From positions 62,001-126,000 of the forward strand of contig JAFYLH010000006.1 in NCBI GenBank assembly GCA_017537175.1: a DNA stretch of 64,000 bases, given 5' to 3'. The notes beneath the pieces are model-generated. The model did no database searches. It was given only the letters and a program-made list of their open reading frames with translations, and was not told where the DNA came from. The DNA is from Clostridia bacterium (GTDB lineage Bacteria > Bacillota > Clostridia > Oscillospirales > CAG-272). Made by a program: the position numbers and the translations under genes. Numbering within the stretch: position 1 is the stretch's first letter; each line of letters begins with the position of its first letter. Positions 18,535 to 27,722 of the stretch are shown here, piece after piece.

Positions 18535-19847
18535 CAGCCAACAAACTCGGCGTATATAGCGCGCAGAGCCTTTTCAAAATCTGCGGCATCAACTGCGATG
18601 ATGATGTTAAGCTCGCAGGAACCCTGGTCGATCATACGGACATTGATGTCAGCCTTTGCAATGGATGTAAGGAGCTTTGCCGCAACACCCTTGGATGCAA
18701 CCATTCCGCGGCCAACCACAGCTATAAGTGCAAGATCGTCGTGGATGGCAATGGTGTCGGGGTCTGTTGCCTTGCATATCTGGGGGATTATACGGGTGCG
18801 CTTATCCTCAAGAGAAGCGGTGTTTACGATAACGCTCATAGTATCGATACCCGAGGGCAGATGCTCAAAGGAGATACCCTCGTTTTCAAGAACCTCAAGA
18901 ACGCGTCTGCCAAAGCCAAGCTCGGAGTTCATCATATCCTTTTCTACGGTGATAACGCTGAAGCCCTTTTTGCCCGCAATACCGGTGATGACCTTGGTAG
19001 CTGCCTCCTCTGCCACGGGAACGATCATTGTGCCGCGGTCGGTGGGGTTGTTGGTGTTCTTTATATTGATCGGAATACCTGCAATACGAACAGGGAATAT
19101 AGCATCCTCGTGAAGAACGGTGGCGCCCATGTAGGAAAGCTCACGGAGCTCACGGTATGTAATGGTGTCAATAACCTGGGGATTATCGATGATTCGGGGG
19201 TCAGCCATAAGGAAGCCGGAAACATCGGTCCAGTTTTCGTAGATGTCAGCCTTTGCCGCTCTTGCAACTATAGAGCCTGTGATATCAGAGCCGCCTCTGG
19301 AGAAGGTCTTGATGGTGTCGTTGGGCATAGCACCGTAGAAGCCGGGGATAACGGCATACTCGTGCTTAGCCAGACGCTGGCTCATAGCATCGTTTGTTCT
19401 CTCGGCATCAAAGGTACCGTCTTCCTTAAAGAAGATAACCTCTGCCGCATCAATAAAGTCAAAATTGAGATATTTTGCAAGTATCTTACCGTTGAGGTAC
19501 TCACCGCGGCTTGCAACAAAGTCACGGCCTGCCTTATGAAGCACCGAGTGACGGATGAAGTAGTAATCCTCCTCAAGGCTGAAATCTTCAAGACCAAGAT
19601 CCTTTATGATACCGTCGTAACGGTCGGTGATGAGAGTGAATATATCATCTATGCTTTCGCCCTTGGATGCCTTTTCATAGCATCTGTAGAGCAGGTCTGT
19701 AACCTTGTCATCATCAGAAAATCTCTTACCGGGAGCGGAGGGAACAACATAGTGACGGCAATCCTCTGCCAGCACGATATCCGCAACCTTTTTGAACTGC
19801 TTTGCATCGGCAAGCGAGCTGCCGCCGAACTTAACTACCTTTAACAT
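18534..19847 (-). CDS. lysC: Aspartate kinase
   Basis: 437 residues. It phosphorylates aspartate, the first step to lysine, threonine and methionine. The kinase domain begins KVVKFGGSSLADAKQFKK. SRGGSDITGS and the nucleotide-binding region around WTDVSGFLMADPRII are present. Two C-terminal ACT regions (FSVITVEKDMM; ALIAVVGRGMVASKGVAAK) suggest allosteric feedback. It leads a four-gene minus-strand cluster that is otherwise unrelated to amino-acid synthesis. The leader is about 40 bases, so no lysine riboswitch is present. Confidence 0.96.
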   Translation of the reverse strand: MLKVVKFGGSSLADAKQFKKVADIVLAEDCRHYVVPSAPGKRFSDDDKVTDLLYRCYEKASKGESIDDIFTLITDRYDGIIKDLGLEDFSLEEDYYFIRHSVLHKAGRDFVASRGEYLNGKILAKYLNFDFIDAAEVIFFKEDGTFDAERTNDAMSQRLAKHEYAVIPGFYGAMPNDTIKTFSRGGSDITGSIVARAAKADIYENWTDVSGFLMADPRIIDNPQVIDTITYRELRELSYMGATVLHEDAIFPVRIAGIPINIKNTNNPTDRGTMIVPVAEEAATKVITGIAGKKGFSVITVEKDMMNSELGFGRRVLEVLENEGISFEHLPSGIDTMSVIVNTASLEDKRTRIIPQICKATDPDTIAIHDDLALIAVVGRGMVASKGVAAKLLTSIAKADINVRMIDQGSCELNIIIAVDAADFEKALRAIYAEFVG

Positions 19848-19892
19848 TTTCGGAATTTCTCCTCTATAAATATAATTAGACTAATTATAGAT

Positions 19893-19921
19893 ATTATATG
19901 AAATATTATTTGATTTGTCAA
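19893..19921 (-). promoter_or_regulatory. lysC promoter
   Basis: Minus strand TTGACA (19921-19916), 17-base spacer, TATAAT (19898-19893). Confidence 0.85.
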
Positions 19922-19940
19922 GTAGGAAACAAAGCATTGA

Positions 19941-19994
19941 TTTATCGAAATTCGATAAAAATATATTGACAAACGAAAATGAGTATGCTATACT
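19941..19994 (+). promoter_or_regulatory. Promoter with upstream perfect palindrome
   Basis: TTGACA (19966-19971), 17-base spacer, TATACT (19989-19994) drive the gene at 20029. Seven bases before the -35 is a perfect palindrome TTTATCGAAATTCGATAAA (19941-19959), placed between this promoter and the divergent lysC promoter. It could be an operator. Confidence 0.7.
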
Positions 19995-20028
19995 ACGGTT
20001 GTAGACAAAAGCTTATTTGGAGGGACAT

Positions 20029-20604
20029 ATGAAAAAAACGGTAATAAAGACGGTAATTATTATATCTGTTGCCTTGATTCTGGCATTAGTCATAGCTGCA
20101 GTATGGCTGAATCATTATCTTTTCGGAACCGTGGTCAGTCATAACTACAACAGGTACGAAAAAATAACAGAGGAATATGATTGCTTACCTACAGAGCTTC
20201 AGTTCGGAGAGTACAAAGACAGGGATTTTAAGTATTTTCAGCGTAATATGATAATATTTGAATCACACGCATATACCGTCAGACTTTCCTATGACGGTGA
20301 GGAATACGCAAAGCAAAAATCAGAGCTTGATACAGAGTTCAGCTTCTGCACTCAAAAGCTGTCTGCCGATATTGAGGAACCCTTTAAGGAACCCGAATTT
20401 GATATGGGGGATTTTCACTTCCGCATAGCGGGTATATGGGAAGAAGGGAGTATATTGTACGAGTATCCCAAAATCATTCTGTTCATCGGTACAAATGACA
20501 CCGATAATGAAATAGCTTATATATTCTTTGAGGATCTCGATCAGGACCTTATCTATGGTTCGTTTGAGGATTTTCTCCGCGACGATTGCGGATGGAAGGA
20601 TTAA
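20029..20604 (+). CDS. Membrane-anchored hypothetical protein
   Basis: 191 residues from the ATG at 20029, after GGAGGG; an earlier TTG would place the ribosome site inside the gene. One N-terminal membrane segment (about residues 5-28) is followed by an acidic extracytoplasmic domain with no recognised family and few cysteines. It has its own promoter and a UUCG-tetraloop terminator, so it is monocistronic. No function can be assigned. Confidence 0.7.
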   Translation: MKKTVIKTVIIISVALILALVIAAVWLNHYLFGTVVSHNYNRYEKITEEYDCLPTELQFGEYKDRDFKYFQRNMIIFESHAYTVRLSYDGEEYAKQKSELDTEFSFCTQKLSADIEEPFKEPEFDMGDFHFRIAGIWEEGSILYEYPKIILFIGTNDTDNEIAYIFFEDLDQDLIYGSFEDFLRDDCGWKD

Positions 20605-20629
20605 AAAGACTGCTTCGGCAGTCTTTTTT
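20603..20629 (+). terminator. UUCG-tetraloop terminator
   Basis: Stem AAAAAGACTGC, loop TTCG, GCAGTCTTTTT, overlapping the stop codon of the gene before it. Confidence 0.92.
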
Positions 20630-20671
20630 ATGATTTCACCGAATATACATATCTCAAGGCAGGTGTTAAAA

Positions 20672-20878
20672 ATGAAAATAACATATACAAATAAGCCAAT
20701 GAACAGGCAAAACCGCAATACGGCATCTCTTAAGACCATAATACTTATGTCCTGTATAGTTGCGTGTATGGTGGCGGTAAAGGTCATATATAATCCTACC
20801 GAGACAATGGAGGATGTGGCGGCGATGGCACAGATATCCGGCGAGACTATAGCCGAGGAAACAGAGGAGGTGTATTGA
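20672..20878 (+). CDS. Small single-pass membrane protein upstream of an M50 protease
   Basis: 68 residues with an AGGTG site eight bases before the ATG. A basic, Asn-rich N-terminus precedes one hydrophobic helix (TIILMSCIVACMVAVKVIY) and an acidic tail ending in Glu-rich residues. By position it could be a partner or inhibitor of the following SpoIVFB-like protease, as SpoIVFA is in Bacillus, but it is much shorter and no SpoIVFA motif was recognised. Confidence 0.55.
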   Translation: MKITYTNKPMNRQNRNTASLKTIILMSCIVACMVAVKVIYNPTETMEDVAAMAQISGETIAEETEEVY

Positions 20879-20910
20879 GTGCGCACTCCGCATTGACACA
20901 AGGAGATTCT

Positions 20911-21459
20911 ATGTCTAAGGTTAAAATCCCAACCGTCACCGTCATATCCCTTATCGGTCTCATATTTATCGAGCCGACGCTGTATCTCGGACTGATTTTT
21001 CTGTCTGTTTTGCTCCACGAGGCAGGGCATCTTTCGGTTATGCTTGCCTTAGGTATAGAAATAGAAAAAATAACAGTTCTGCCCATAGGCATCGATATAA
21101 AAAGAAAACGCAAATATATATCATATCCAAAGGAGATCATCCTTGCTTTGGCAGGTGCGGCCGTAAATATCCTTGTCTTTTTTATTTTTAAAAAATATGA
21201 GTTTTTTGCATATACCAATCTGCTGTATGCGCTAATAAATCTCCTTCCCGTAAAGGGTCTTGACGGCGGCAATGCCCTCGGGGCCTTTTTATGCTCTATG
21301 CTTGATATAGACATAGCAGAAAGGGTACAGAAGGCACTATCCTTTGCTTTTGTTATTCTCCTTTGGATGCTTGGAATATATATACTTTTTCTGCTCAATG
21401 GCAATATAAGCATTTTTGCCCTGTCGGTGTTTCTTTTTATTTCGACAAATATGAAATAA
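20911..21459 (+). CDS. M50-family intramembrane zinc metalloprotease (SpoIVFB-like)
   Basis: 182 residues from the ATG at 20911, which has an AAGGAG site; an upstream GTG at 20875 is less likely. Zinc-binding HEAGH sits in the first membrane region (LLHEAGHLSVML), and the third ligand lies in NLLPVKGLDGG. Several membrane segments follow. This is the compact SpoIVFB/site-2-protease architecture. In sporulation SpoIVFB cleaves pro-sigma-K in the mother cell. A sporulation role fits the spoVM gene in this window but the substrate is inferred. Confidence 0.8.
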   Translation: MSKVKIPTVTVISLIGLIFIEPTLYLGLIFLSVLLHEAGHLSVMLALGIEIEKITVLPIGIDIKRKRKYISYPKEIILALAGAAVNILVFFIFKKYEFFAYTNLLYALINLLPVKGLDGGNALGAFLCSMLDIDIAERVQKALSFAFVILLWMLGIYILFLLNGNISIFALSVFLFISTNMK

Positions 21460-21784
21460 TTTTTCAAAAGCTATTGCAATTCTGTGAATTATTTGATATC
21501 ATAACTATGTATTTTACAGAAACGGATTTTGCACGAATTTTAGAAGGGAAAATTTCTCTTTTCTGCACGATTTGTTTGTCACTCTGGTGAGGTTCCCGCC
21601 TCTTTCGGGGTGTTTTTTTCGTGTAGCGCTTTTTACCGTGCAAAGGAAACGAAAATAAATAATACAAAAAATAAATTATTTATTTTGGCCATATCGTTTC
21701 GTTGACGCGTGTGATTTGTAGGCACAAACCAATATGCGCGAGTATGGCTGCGGACACTGTCCGCTTTAGGAGAGAAAAAAGCAA
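21460..21784 (+). promoter_or_regulatory. potA promoter and about 275-base 5' leader
   Basis: No gene is seen in these 325 bases. A promoter TTGCAA (21474-21479), 17-base spacer, TATCAT (21497-21502) would give a long untranslated leader before potA. The leader holds a C/G-rich stem region followed by a T-run (about 21590-21618, attenuator-like), repeats of TGCACGA (near 21531 and 21564), an AT palindrome (21667-21686) and a GCGGAC/GTCCGC hairpin (about 21750-21764) just before the ribosome site. No known riboswitch class was recognised. Confidence 0.5.
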
Positions 21785-22885
21785 ATGAGTAATTCTAAAA
21801 ACAAAATCATTGAATTAAAGAATGTTTCAATGACCTTCCGTGACAGCGATACTCCCGTTCTTAACAATATATCGCTGGACATCCACGACAACGAGTTTGT
21901 TACTCTGTTGGGCCCCTCGGGCTGCGGCAAGACAACTACCCTGCGTATTATCGGTGGCTTTGCAACTCCCGATAAGGGGGATCTGCTCTTTAACGGTAAG
22001 CGTATAAACGATGTTCCTCCTTACAAGAGACAGGTAAACACGGTATTCCAGAAGTACGCTCTCTTCCCCCATCTCAATGTTTATGACAATGTGGCATTTG
22101 GTCTGCGTATATCCAAGGTGCCCGAAAAGGAGATAAAGCAGAGGGTTGCCGAAATGCTGGAGATAGTGGATCTGGAGGGCTTTGAAAGAAGAAGTATAGA
22201 TCAGCTCTCGGGCGGTCAGCAGCAGCGTATTGCTATTGCAAGAGCCCTTGTAAATAACCCTAAGATCCTTTTGCTGGACGAGCCTCTTGGCGCTCTTGAC
22301 TTAAAGCTCCGTAAGGAGATGCAGATAGAGCTTAAAAAGATCCAGCAGCGTATGTCCATCACCTTTGTATATGTCACCCATGATCAGGAGGAGGCTCTTA
22401 CAATGAGCGATACCGTTGTGGTTATGAACAAGGGTGAGATACAGCAGATAGGTACTCCTCAGGATATCTATAACGAGCCTGTCAATGCCTTTGTTGCAGA
22501 CTTTATCGGTGAAAGCAATATTCTTCCCGGTATTATGCACCGCGATTATCTTGTGGAGTTTGCGGGCAATAACTTTGACTGTGTTGACGGCGGCTTTGAC
22601 GAAATGGAGCCTGTTGATGTAGTTATCCGTCCCGAGGATATCACCATCGTTCCCGCCTCCGACGAGGTGCTTAACGGTGTGGTCGAAACGGTGACCTTTA
22701 AGGGCGTTCACTATGAGATAGTGGTCAACGCATACTCGGATTACTGGATAGTTCATTCCACCAAATCCGCAAATGTGGGTGAGGTAGTGGGTCTGTCCTT
22801 TACCCCCGAGGATATCCATATTATGAAAAAGAGCGAGATGCCTAAGATAACCCGTTATACCGTAGGTCAGGGCGAGGAGGCATAA
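21785..22885 (+). CDS. potA: Spermidine/putrescine ABC transporter ATPase PotA
   Basis: 366 residues. It powers polyamine import by the PotABCD complex at the cytoplasmic face. Walker [11 protein letters not shown]-loop, signature LSGGQQQR, Walker [17 protein letters not shown] and the H-loop VTHDQEEAL are intact. The C-terminal 120 residues form the TOBE/MOP-like regulatory domain ([11 protein letters not shown]). It starts after AGGAGAG and leads the operon; the next start lies two bases after its stop. Confidence 0.95.
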   Translation: MSNSKNKIIELKNVSMTFRDSDTPVLNNISLDIHDNEFVTLLGPSGCGKTTTLRIIGGFATPDKGDLLFNGKRINDVPPYKRQVNTVFQKYALFPHLNVYDNVAFGLRISKVPEKEIKQRVAEMLEIVDLEGFERRSIDQLSGGQQQRIAIARALVNNPKILLLDEPLGALDLKLRKEMQIELKKIQQRMSITFVYVTHDQEEALTMSDTVVVMNKGEIQQIGTPQDIYNEPVNAFVADFIGESNILPGIMHRDYLVEFAGNNFDCVDGGFDEMEPVDVVIRPEDITIVPASDEVLNGVVETVTFKGVHYEIVVNAYSDYWIVHSTKSANVGEVVGLSFTPEDIHIMKKSEMPKITRYTVGQGEEA

Positions 22886-22887
22886 GG

Positions 22888-23811
22888 ATGAACAAAAACA
22901 CCAAATGGGTAGCAAGCCCATACCTTCTTTGGATGGTGGTTTTTGTCATCGTCCCCCTTGTGCTTATAGGCGTGTTTGCTTTTACGGTGAATGTTCCCTA
23001 CGATCTTGAGGGAAACAGACTTACCGAGGAGCAGGCAAGTGAGCTTAAGCTGGCTTATGAGGGTACCGATGAGGAAATTCCTGTTGTATACAAGACGGTC
23101 TTTTCCTGGAATAATATTATTGCGGTCAGCCAGTACCTGCCCGTGCTTCTAAACTCAGCCTGGCTTGCTCTTATAGCCACCCTTATATGCCTTGTCATCG
23201 GCTATCCCATCGCTTATCTTATGTCGCGGGTCAATCCGTCATATCAGAGGCTCATACAGATGCTCATTATGCTGCCTATGTGGATGAACTTTCTTCTGCG
23301 TACATATGCGTGGATGACGCTCTTGGAAAAGAACGGCTGGATCAACAGAATTTTAGGACTTGTTGGCATAGGACCCTTTGATATGATAAACACACAGGGC
23401 GCTGTGGTTTTGGGTATGATATACAACTATCTGCCCTTTATGATACTGCCCCTGTATTCTGTTATGCTTAAGATACAGAACACCACCATCGAGGCGGCAC
23501 AGGACCTTGGTGCGGGTAACATCCGAGTATTCACCAAGGTGGTAATTCCCCTCAGTATGCCGGGTATTGCTTCCGGTATAACAATGGTGTTTGTTCCTGC
23601 GGTATCTACCTTTATTATTTCCCGTATGCTGGGAGGCGGCACCAATATGCTTATCGGTGACCTCATCGACCTTCAGTTCCTGGGCAATGCTTACAATCCC
23701 AATCTGGGTGCGGCTATTTCCCTTGTGCTTATGGCATTCATACTTCTGTGTATGTCTATCACCAACCAGCTGGATAACGGTGACGAGGAAATGGAGGGTA
23801 AGATGCTATGA
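22888..23811 (+). CDS. potB: Polyamine ABC transporter permease PotB
   Basis: 307 residues with about six membrane segments. The EAA loop, which contacts the ATPase, is seen in AAQDLGAGNIRVFTKVVIPL. A long insert between membrane segments 1 and 2 is predicted to face outside (about residues 30-65, acidic). It overlaps potCD by four bases (ATGA). It forms the import channel with the PotC half of the next gene. Confidence 0.93.
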   Translation: MNKNTKWVASPYLLWMVVFVIVPLVLIGVFAFTVNVPYDLEGNRLTEEQASELKLAYEGTDEEIPVVYKTVFSWNNIIAVSQYLPVLLNSAWLALIATLICLVIGYPIAYLMSRVNPSYQRLIQMLIMLPMWMNFLLRTYAWMTLLEKNGWINRILGLVGIGPFDMINTQGAVVLGMIYNYLPFMILPLYSVMLKIQNTTIEAAQDLGAGNIRVFTKVVIPLSMPGIASGITMVFVPAVSTFIISRMLGGGTNMLIGDLIDLQFLGNAYNPNLGAAISLVLMAFILLCMSITNQLDNGDEEMEGKML

Positions 23812-25868
23812 AAAAGCTTTACCGCCGTTTGTATATCGGACTTGTATTTACATTCCTGTATGCGCCCATCGTCGTACTGATAGTAAATTCCTTCAACCAG
23901 TCAAAGAGCCGTTCAAAGTGGGGCGGATTTACTCTTGATTGGTACAGTAAGCTCCTGACAGACGAGACTATTTTAAGCTCTCTTGTTACCACGCTTATCG
24001 TAGCTCTTGTTGCCTCTGTGGTAGCCACGGTGCTGGGAACCGCTGCCGCAATAGGCATCTTCAATATGAAGAAGAGATGGAGATCTGTTATACTCAACAC
24101 CTCCTATCTTCCCATTATGAACCCCGAGATCGTAACCGGTGTATCTCTGCTTCTGCTGTTTGTATTTCTTAACATAGAGCTGGGATATGTTACCCTTATA
24201 CTTTCTCACATTGCGTTCTGTGTACCCTATGTTATACTTAATGTCCTGCCTAAGCTGAGGCAGATGGACAAGCATCTGGTAGAGGCGGCTCTTGACCTTG
24301 GATGCAACCGTACGCAGGCCTTCTGGAAGGTAACGGTACCCGAGATAATGCCGGGTATAGTTACAGGCTTCCTTATGAGTATAACCTATTCGGTGGATGA
24401 CTTTGTAATCAGCTACTTTACCAACGGCTCCTCCGCACAGACACTTTCCATCACCATATTCTCCATGACCCGCCGTAAGGTCAGCCCAAAGATCAATGCG
24501 CTGTCTACTCTGATCTTTGTTGTGGTGCTTATAGTGCTGATCGTTATGAATGTCCGTGATGTCCAAAAGTCAAAGCCTAAGAGATCTCATACCTCAAGCA
24601 AAAAGGGAACTGTCATTTTGGCGGTTGTATTGCTTGCAGCGGTGCTTGTGTCCTGCGTTGCGGTAGGCTTTATGCTTAACCGTTCCTCCGAGAACACTCT
24701 GGATTCCGGAACCTATTCCGATTCTGTGGATTGGGATATGTTCAGAGATAAGGGTATCACCCTCAATGTTTATAACTGGGGTGAGTATATCTCGATAAAC
24801 GAGGGCGAGGACGGAGACTTTGATACCGTATCCGAGTTCGAAAGGCTGACAGGCATCAATGTGGAATACCGCACCTTTGCTTCAAACGAGGAGCTGTATG
24901 CCAAGATGAAGACCGGCGGCTTTAACTATGATGTAATTATCCCCTCCGACTATATGGCTGCAAGATTTATCAAGGAGGGTATGATACAAAGGCTTGACTT
25001 TGACAACATACCCAACTATAGCTATATAGATCAAAAATTCCACGATCCCGTATATGATTCCGAAAACGCATACACCGTTCCCTATACCTGGGGCTATGTA
25101 GGCATCATATACAATACAACAATGGTAGATACCGAAAAATATGATGTTGAAAGCTGGGATATACTGTGGAATGAGGATTTTGCCAAGAACATCCTTATGT
25201 TCAACAACTCCCGTGATGCCTTTGCCATCGCACAGTTCAAAAACGGATTTTCTGTAAACACAGCAGACCAAAAGGAGCTTGAGATAGCTGCCGCTGATCT
25301 GCGTACTCAGAAGCCTCTTGTGCAGTCTTATGTAATGGACGAGATATTTGACAAGATGATAGGCGGCGAGGCGGCTCTTGCACCCTATTATGCAGGTGAT
25401 GCGGTCACCATGATGGAGGACAACGAGGATCTTGACTTTGTTATCCCCAAGGAGGGAACAAACCGCTTTGTTGATGTTATGTGTATCCCCGCTACCGTTA
25501 CCGACAAGGATCAAAAGGCAGCGGCAGAAATGTTCATCAACTTTATGTGTGAGACTGAGGTAGCACTTCGGAATATAGAATATATCTGCTATTCCACACC
25601 TCATACTGGAGCATATGAGCTTCTTGACGAGGAGACAAAGAACGATGAAAACTTCTATCCCTCAGACGAAAAGCTTGCAAAGGCAGAGGCATTTAATGTT
25701 CTGCCCGACAGCGCCACCAAGACCATTGATGCTCTCTGGACAGATATAATGAGTAATACAGGTACCATACCTTGGCTTACACCCGTATTCCTTGTAGCCT
25801 GTGTGGGTATTGCGGTGTTCATTAATGTTTACCGTTCCCGTAAAAACAAGCGCAAAAACGAAATGTAA
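23808..25868 (+). CDS. Fused polyamine permease PotC and substrate-binding protein PotD
   Basis: 686 residues in one open frame. Residues 1-265 are PotC: six membrane helices and EAA loop AALDLGCNRTQAFWKVTVPE. A further membrane helix (about 272-290) anchors a full PotD domain (ITLNVYNWGEYIS, then DVIIPSDYMAARF, YTVPYTWGYVGIIYN, and FVIPKEGTNRFVD), which binds spermidine/putrescine outside the cell. An extra C-terminal helix with a basic tail (residues about 655-686) anchors the domain a second time. The fusion replaces separate potC and potD genes. Confidence 0.93.
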   Translation: MKKLYRRLYIGLVFTFLYAPIVVLIVNSFNQSKSRSKWGGFTLDWYSKLLTDETILSSLVTTLIVALVASVVATVLGTAAAIGIFNMKKRWRSVILNTSYLPIMNPEIVTGVSLLLLFVFLNIELGYVTLILSHIAFCVPYVILNVLPKLRQMDKHLVEAALDLGCNRTQAFWKVTVPEIMPGIVTGFLMSITYSVDDFVISYFTNGSSAQTLSITIFSMTRRKVSPKINALSTLIFVVVLIVLIVMNVRDVQKSKPKRSHTSSKKGTVILAVVLLAAVLVSCVAVGFMLNRSSENTLDSGTYSDSVDWDMFRDKGITLNVYNWGEYISINEGEDGDFDTVSEFERLTGINVEYRTFASNEELYAKMKTGGFNYDVIIPSDYMAARFIKEGMIQRLDFDNIPNYSYIDQKFHDPVYDSENAYTVPYTWGYVGIIYNTTMVDTEKYDVESWDILWNEDFAKNILMFNNSRDAFAIAQFKNGFSVNTADQKELEIAAADLRTQKPLVQSYVMDEIFDKMIGGEAALAPYYAGDAVTMMEDNEDLDFVIPKEGTNRFVDVMCIPATVTDKDQKAAAEMFINFMCETEVALRNIEYICYSTPHTGAYELLDEETKNDENFYPSDEKLAKAEAFNVLPDSATKTIDALWTDIMSNTGTIPWLTPVFLVACVGIAVFINVYRSRKNKRKNEM

Positions 25869-25871
25869 TGC

Positions 25872-25902
25872 AAAAAAGCCGTCGCCAAGCGACGGCTTTT
25901 TT
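25872..25902 (+). terminator. Terminator of the pot operon
   Basis: 13-bp stem AAAAAAGCCGTCG / CGACGGCTTTTTT with a 5-base loop. Confidence 0.93.
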
Positions 25903-25913
25903 GTTATTTCCTA

Positions 25914-25942
25914 TTGATTATAATTTAATTTTGTGATACAAT
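25914..25942 (+). promoter_or_regulatory. argS promoter
   Basis: TTGATT (25914-25919), 17-base spacer, TACAAT (25937-25942). Confidence 0.65.
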
Positions 25943-25980
25943 GTTATCTGTATGATTATGTTTATTTAGGAGAAATGATA

Positions 25981-27702
25981 ATGAGTATTATCGATATGAG
26001 GCTTAAGCTTGCGGCTTGTCTTAAAAAGGGTATTGATGCTATCAATCCCGACGCGGCACTGACCGTAGAAGAAATAGCCGATATGTTTGAGTATCCCCCG
26101 GATGACAAGCTGGGAGATCTGGCTCTGCCCTGCTTTAAGTTTGCAAAGACACTTCGCAAGGCTCCCCCTATGATAGCAAATGAGCTGTCTGCATCTCTTA
26201 AGGATGCAGAGGGTATAAGCGAGGTACAGGTAGCAGGCGGTTATCTTAATATATTTATAGAAAGAAGCAGCTTTGCGGCAGATACCGTGGCAGAGGTAAA
26301 CAGTAAGGGTGAAAGCTACGGCAGACTTACCGTAGGCGAGGGAAAGACCGTAGTTCTTGACTACTCCTCCCCCAATGTTGCAAAGCCCTTCCATATAGGA
26401 CACTTAGGAACCACCGTTATCGGTCATTCCTTAAAGATGCTTCACGAGTTTGCAGGCTACAGGTGCGTTGGTGTCAACCACTTGGGCGACTGGGGAACTC
26501 AGTTTGGTAAGCTTATAGTTGCTTACCGCAAGTGGGGAAATAAAGAAGAGATAGAAAATGGCGGTATTGATGCCCTTGTTGCTATCTATGTTAAGTTCCA
26601 CGAGGAGGCCGAAAAGGACGAGACACTTGAGGATCAGGCAAGAGCAGAGTTCACCGCTCTTGAAAACGGAGACGAGGAAAACCTCAAGCTCTGGAAGTGG
26701 TTTATCGAAATTTCCATCGAAGAATACAAAAAGACCTATGCACAGTTAGGCATCGAGTTTGACAGCTATGCAGGCGAGAGCTTTTATTATGACAAGTGCG
26801 CTCCCGTAATAGAAAAATTAAAGGATGCGGCTATCACCAAGGTTGACGACGGTGCTACCATCGTTGATCTCAGCGAGTACAATATGCCCCCTTGTCTTAT
26901 ACTTAAGCGCGACGGTTCTACAATCTACGCTACCCGTGATATTGCGGCGGCTCTCTACCGTAAGGAGACCTATGATTTTGACAAGTGTATCTATGTAACA
27001 AGTGCCGGTCAGAGTCTGCACTTTGCACAGTGGTTCAAGGTTGTTGAGATGATGGGCTATGACTGGGCAGACAGACTTCTTCATGTTCCCTACGGTACTG
27101 TAAGTATTGACGGTGCAAAGCTGGCTACCCGTACAGGTAATGTTGTGCTTCTTAAGGATCTTTTCGCCCAGGCAACAGACAAGGTGCTTGGCATTATGAA
27201 CGAAAAGAACCCTGACCTTGAGGGTAAGGAGGCTGTTGCCGAGGCTGTGGGTGTCGGTGCTATAGTATTCCACTATCTTTCCAACAACCGTATCAAGGAT
27301 ATCAATTTCAAGCTTGACGATGTTCTTAAGTTCGACGGTAATACAGGTCCCTACTGCCAGTACACCTATGCCCGCTGTGCATCTATTCTTGCAAAGGCAG
27401 GCGGTGTGGCAGACAGCTGTGACTACAAAGATATTACCGAAGAGGAATATCAGCTTGCAAAGACTCTTGCAAGATTCCCCGAGGCTGTTGAGGCGGCTCT
27501 CAGCTCCAGCGAGCCTATGATGATCACCCGTTATATCCTTGATGTAGCAACAGCATTCAACCGTTTCTATCACGAGTGTCAGATCCTGTCCTGCGAGGAT
27601 GAAAAGATCAGAGACCGCCGTGTTTCCATGACAAATGCAGTTCATACCGTTCTCGGCTCTGCCTTCGGTCTTATCTGCATGAAGAAAACAGAAAAAATAT
27701 AA
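25981..27702 (+). CDS. argS: Arginyl-tRNA synthetase
   Basis: 573 residues from the ATG at 25981, eight bases after AGGAG; an ATG at 25975 is too close to that site. It charges tRNA-Arg. The N-terminal Add1 domain is followed by the class I HIGH motif (KPFHIGHLGTTVIGHS). The KMSK region is degenerate (GAKLATRTGNVVLL), as usual for ArgRS. The C-terminal DALR anticodon-binding domain begins FDGNTGPYCQYTYARC. yebC follows 20 bases later in the same operon. Confidence 0.96.
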   Translation: MSIIDMRLKLAACLKKGIDAINPDAALTVEEIADMFEYPPDDKLGDLALPCFKFAKTLRKAPPMIANELSASLKDAEGISEVQVAGGYLNIFIERSSFAADTVAEVNSKGESYGRLTVGEGKTVVLDYSSPNVAKPFHIGHLGTTVIGHSLKMLHEFAGYRCVGVNHLGDWGTQFGKLIVAYRKWGNKEEIENGGIDALVAIYVKFHEEAEKDETLEDQARAEFTALENGDEENLKLWKWFIEISIEEYKKTYAQLGIEFDSYAGESFYYDKCAPVIEKLKDAAITKVDDGATIVDLSEYNMPPCLILKRDGSTIYATRDIAAALYRKETYDFDKCIYVTSAGQSLHFAQWFKVVEMMGYDWADRLLHVPYGTVSIDGAKLATRTGNVVLLKDLFAQATDKVLGIMNEKNPDLEGKEAVAEAVGVGAIVFHYLSNNRIKDINFKLDDVLKFDGNTGPYCQYTYARCASILAKAGGVADSCDYKDITEEEYQLAKTLARFPEAVEAALSSSEPMMITRYILDVATAFNRFYHECQILSCEDEKIRDRRVSMTNAVHTVLGSAFGLICMKKTEKI

Positions 27703-27722
27703 TTTTAAGGAGAATATAGATT

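Noticed and set aside
19848..19892. Lysine riboswitch upstream of lysC
   Set aside because: The leader is only about 40 bases long, far too short for this riboswitch class.
21690..21784. A known riboswitch (guanidine, fluoride, ZTP) before potA
   Set aside because: Consensus core sequences of these classes were not found; only generic hairpins are visible.
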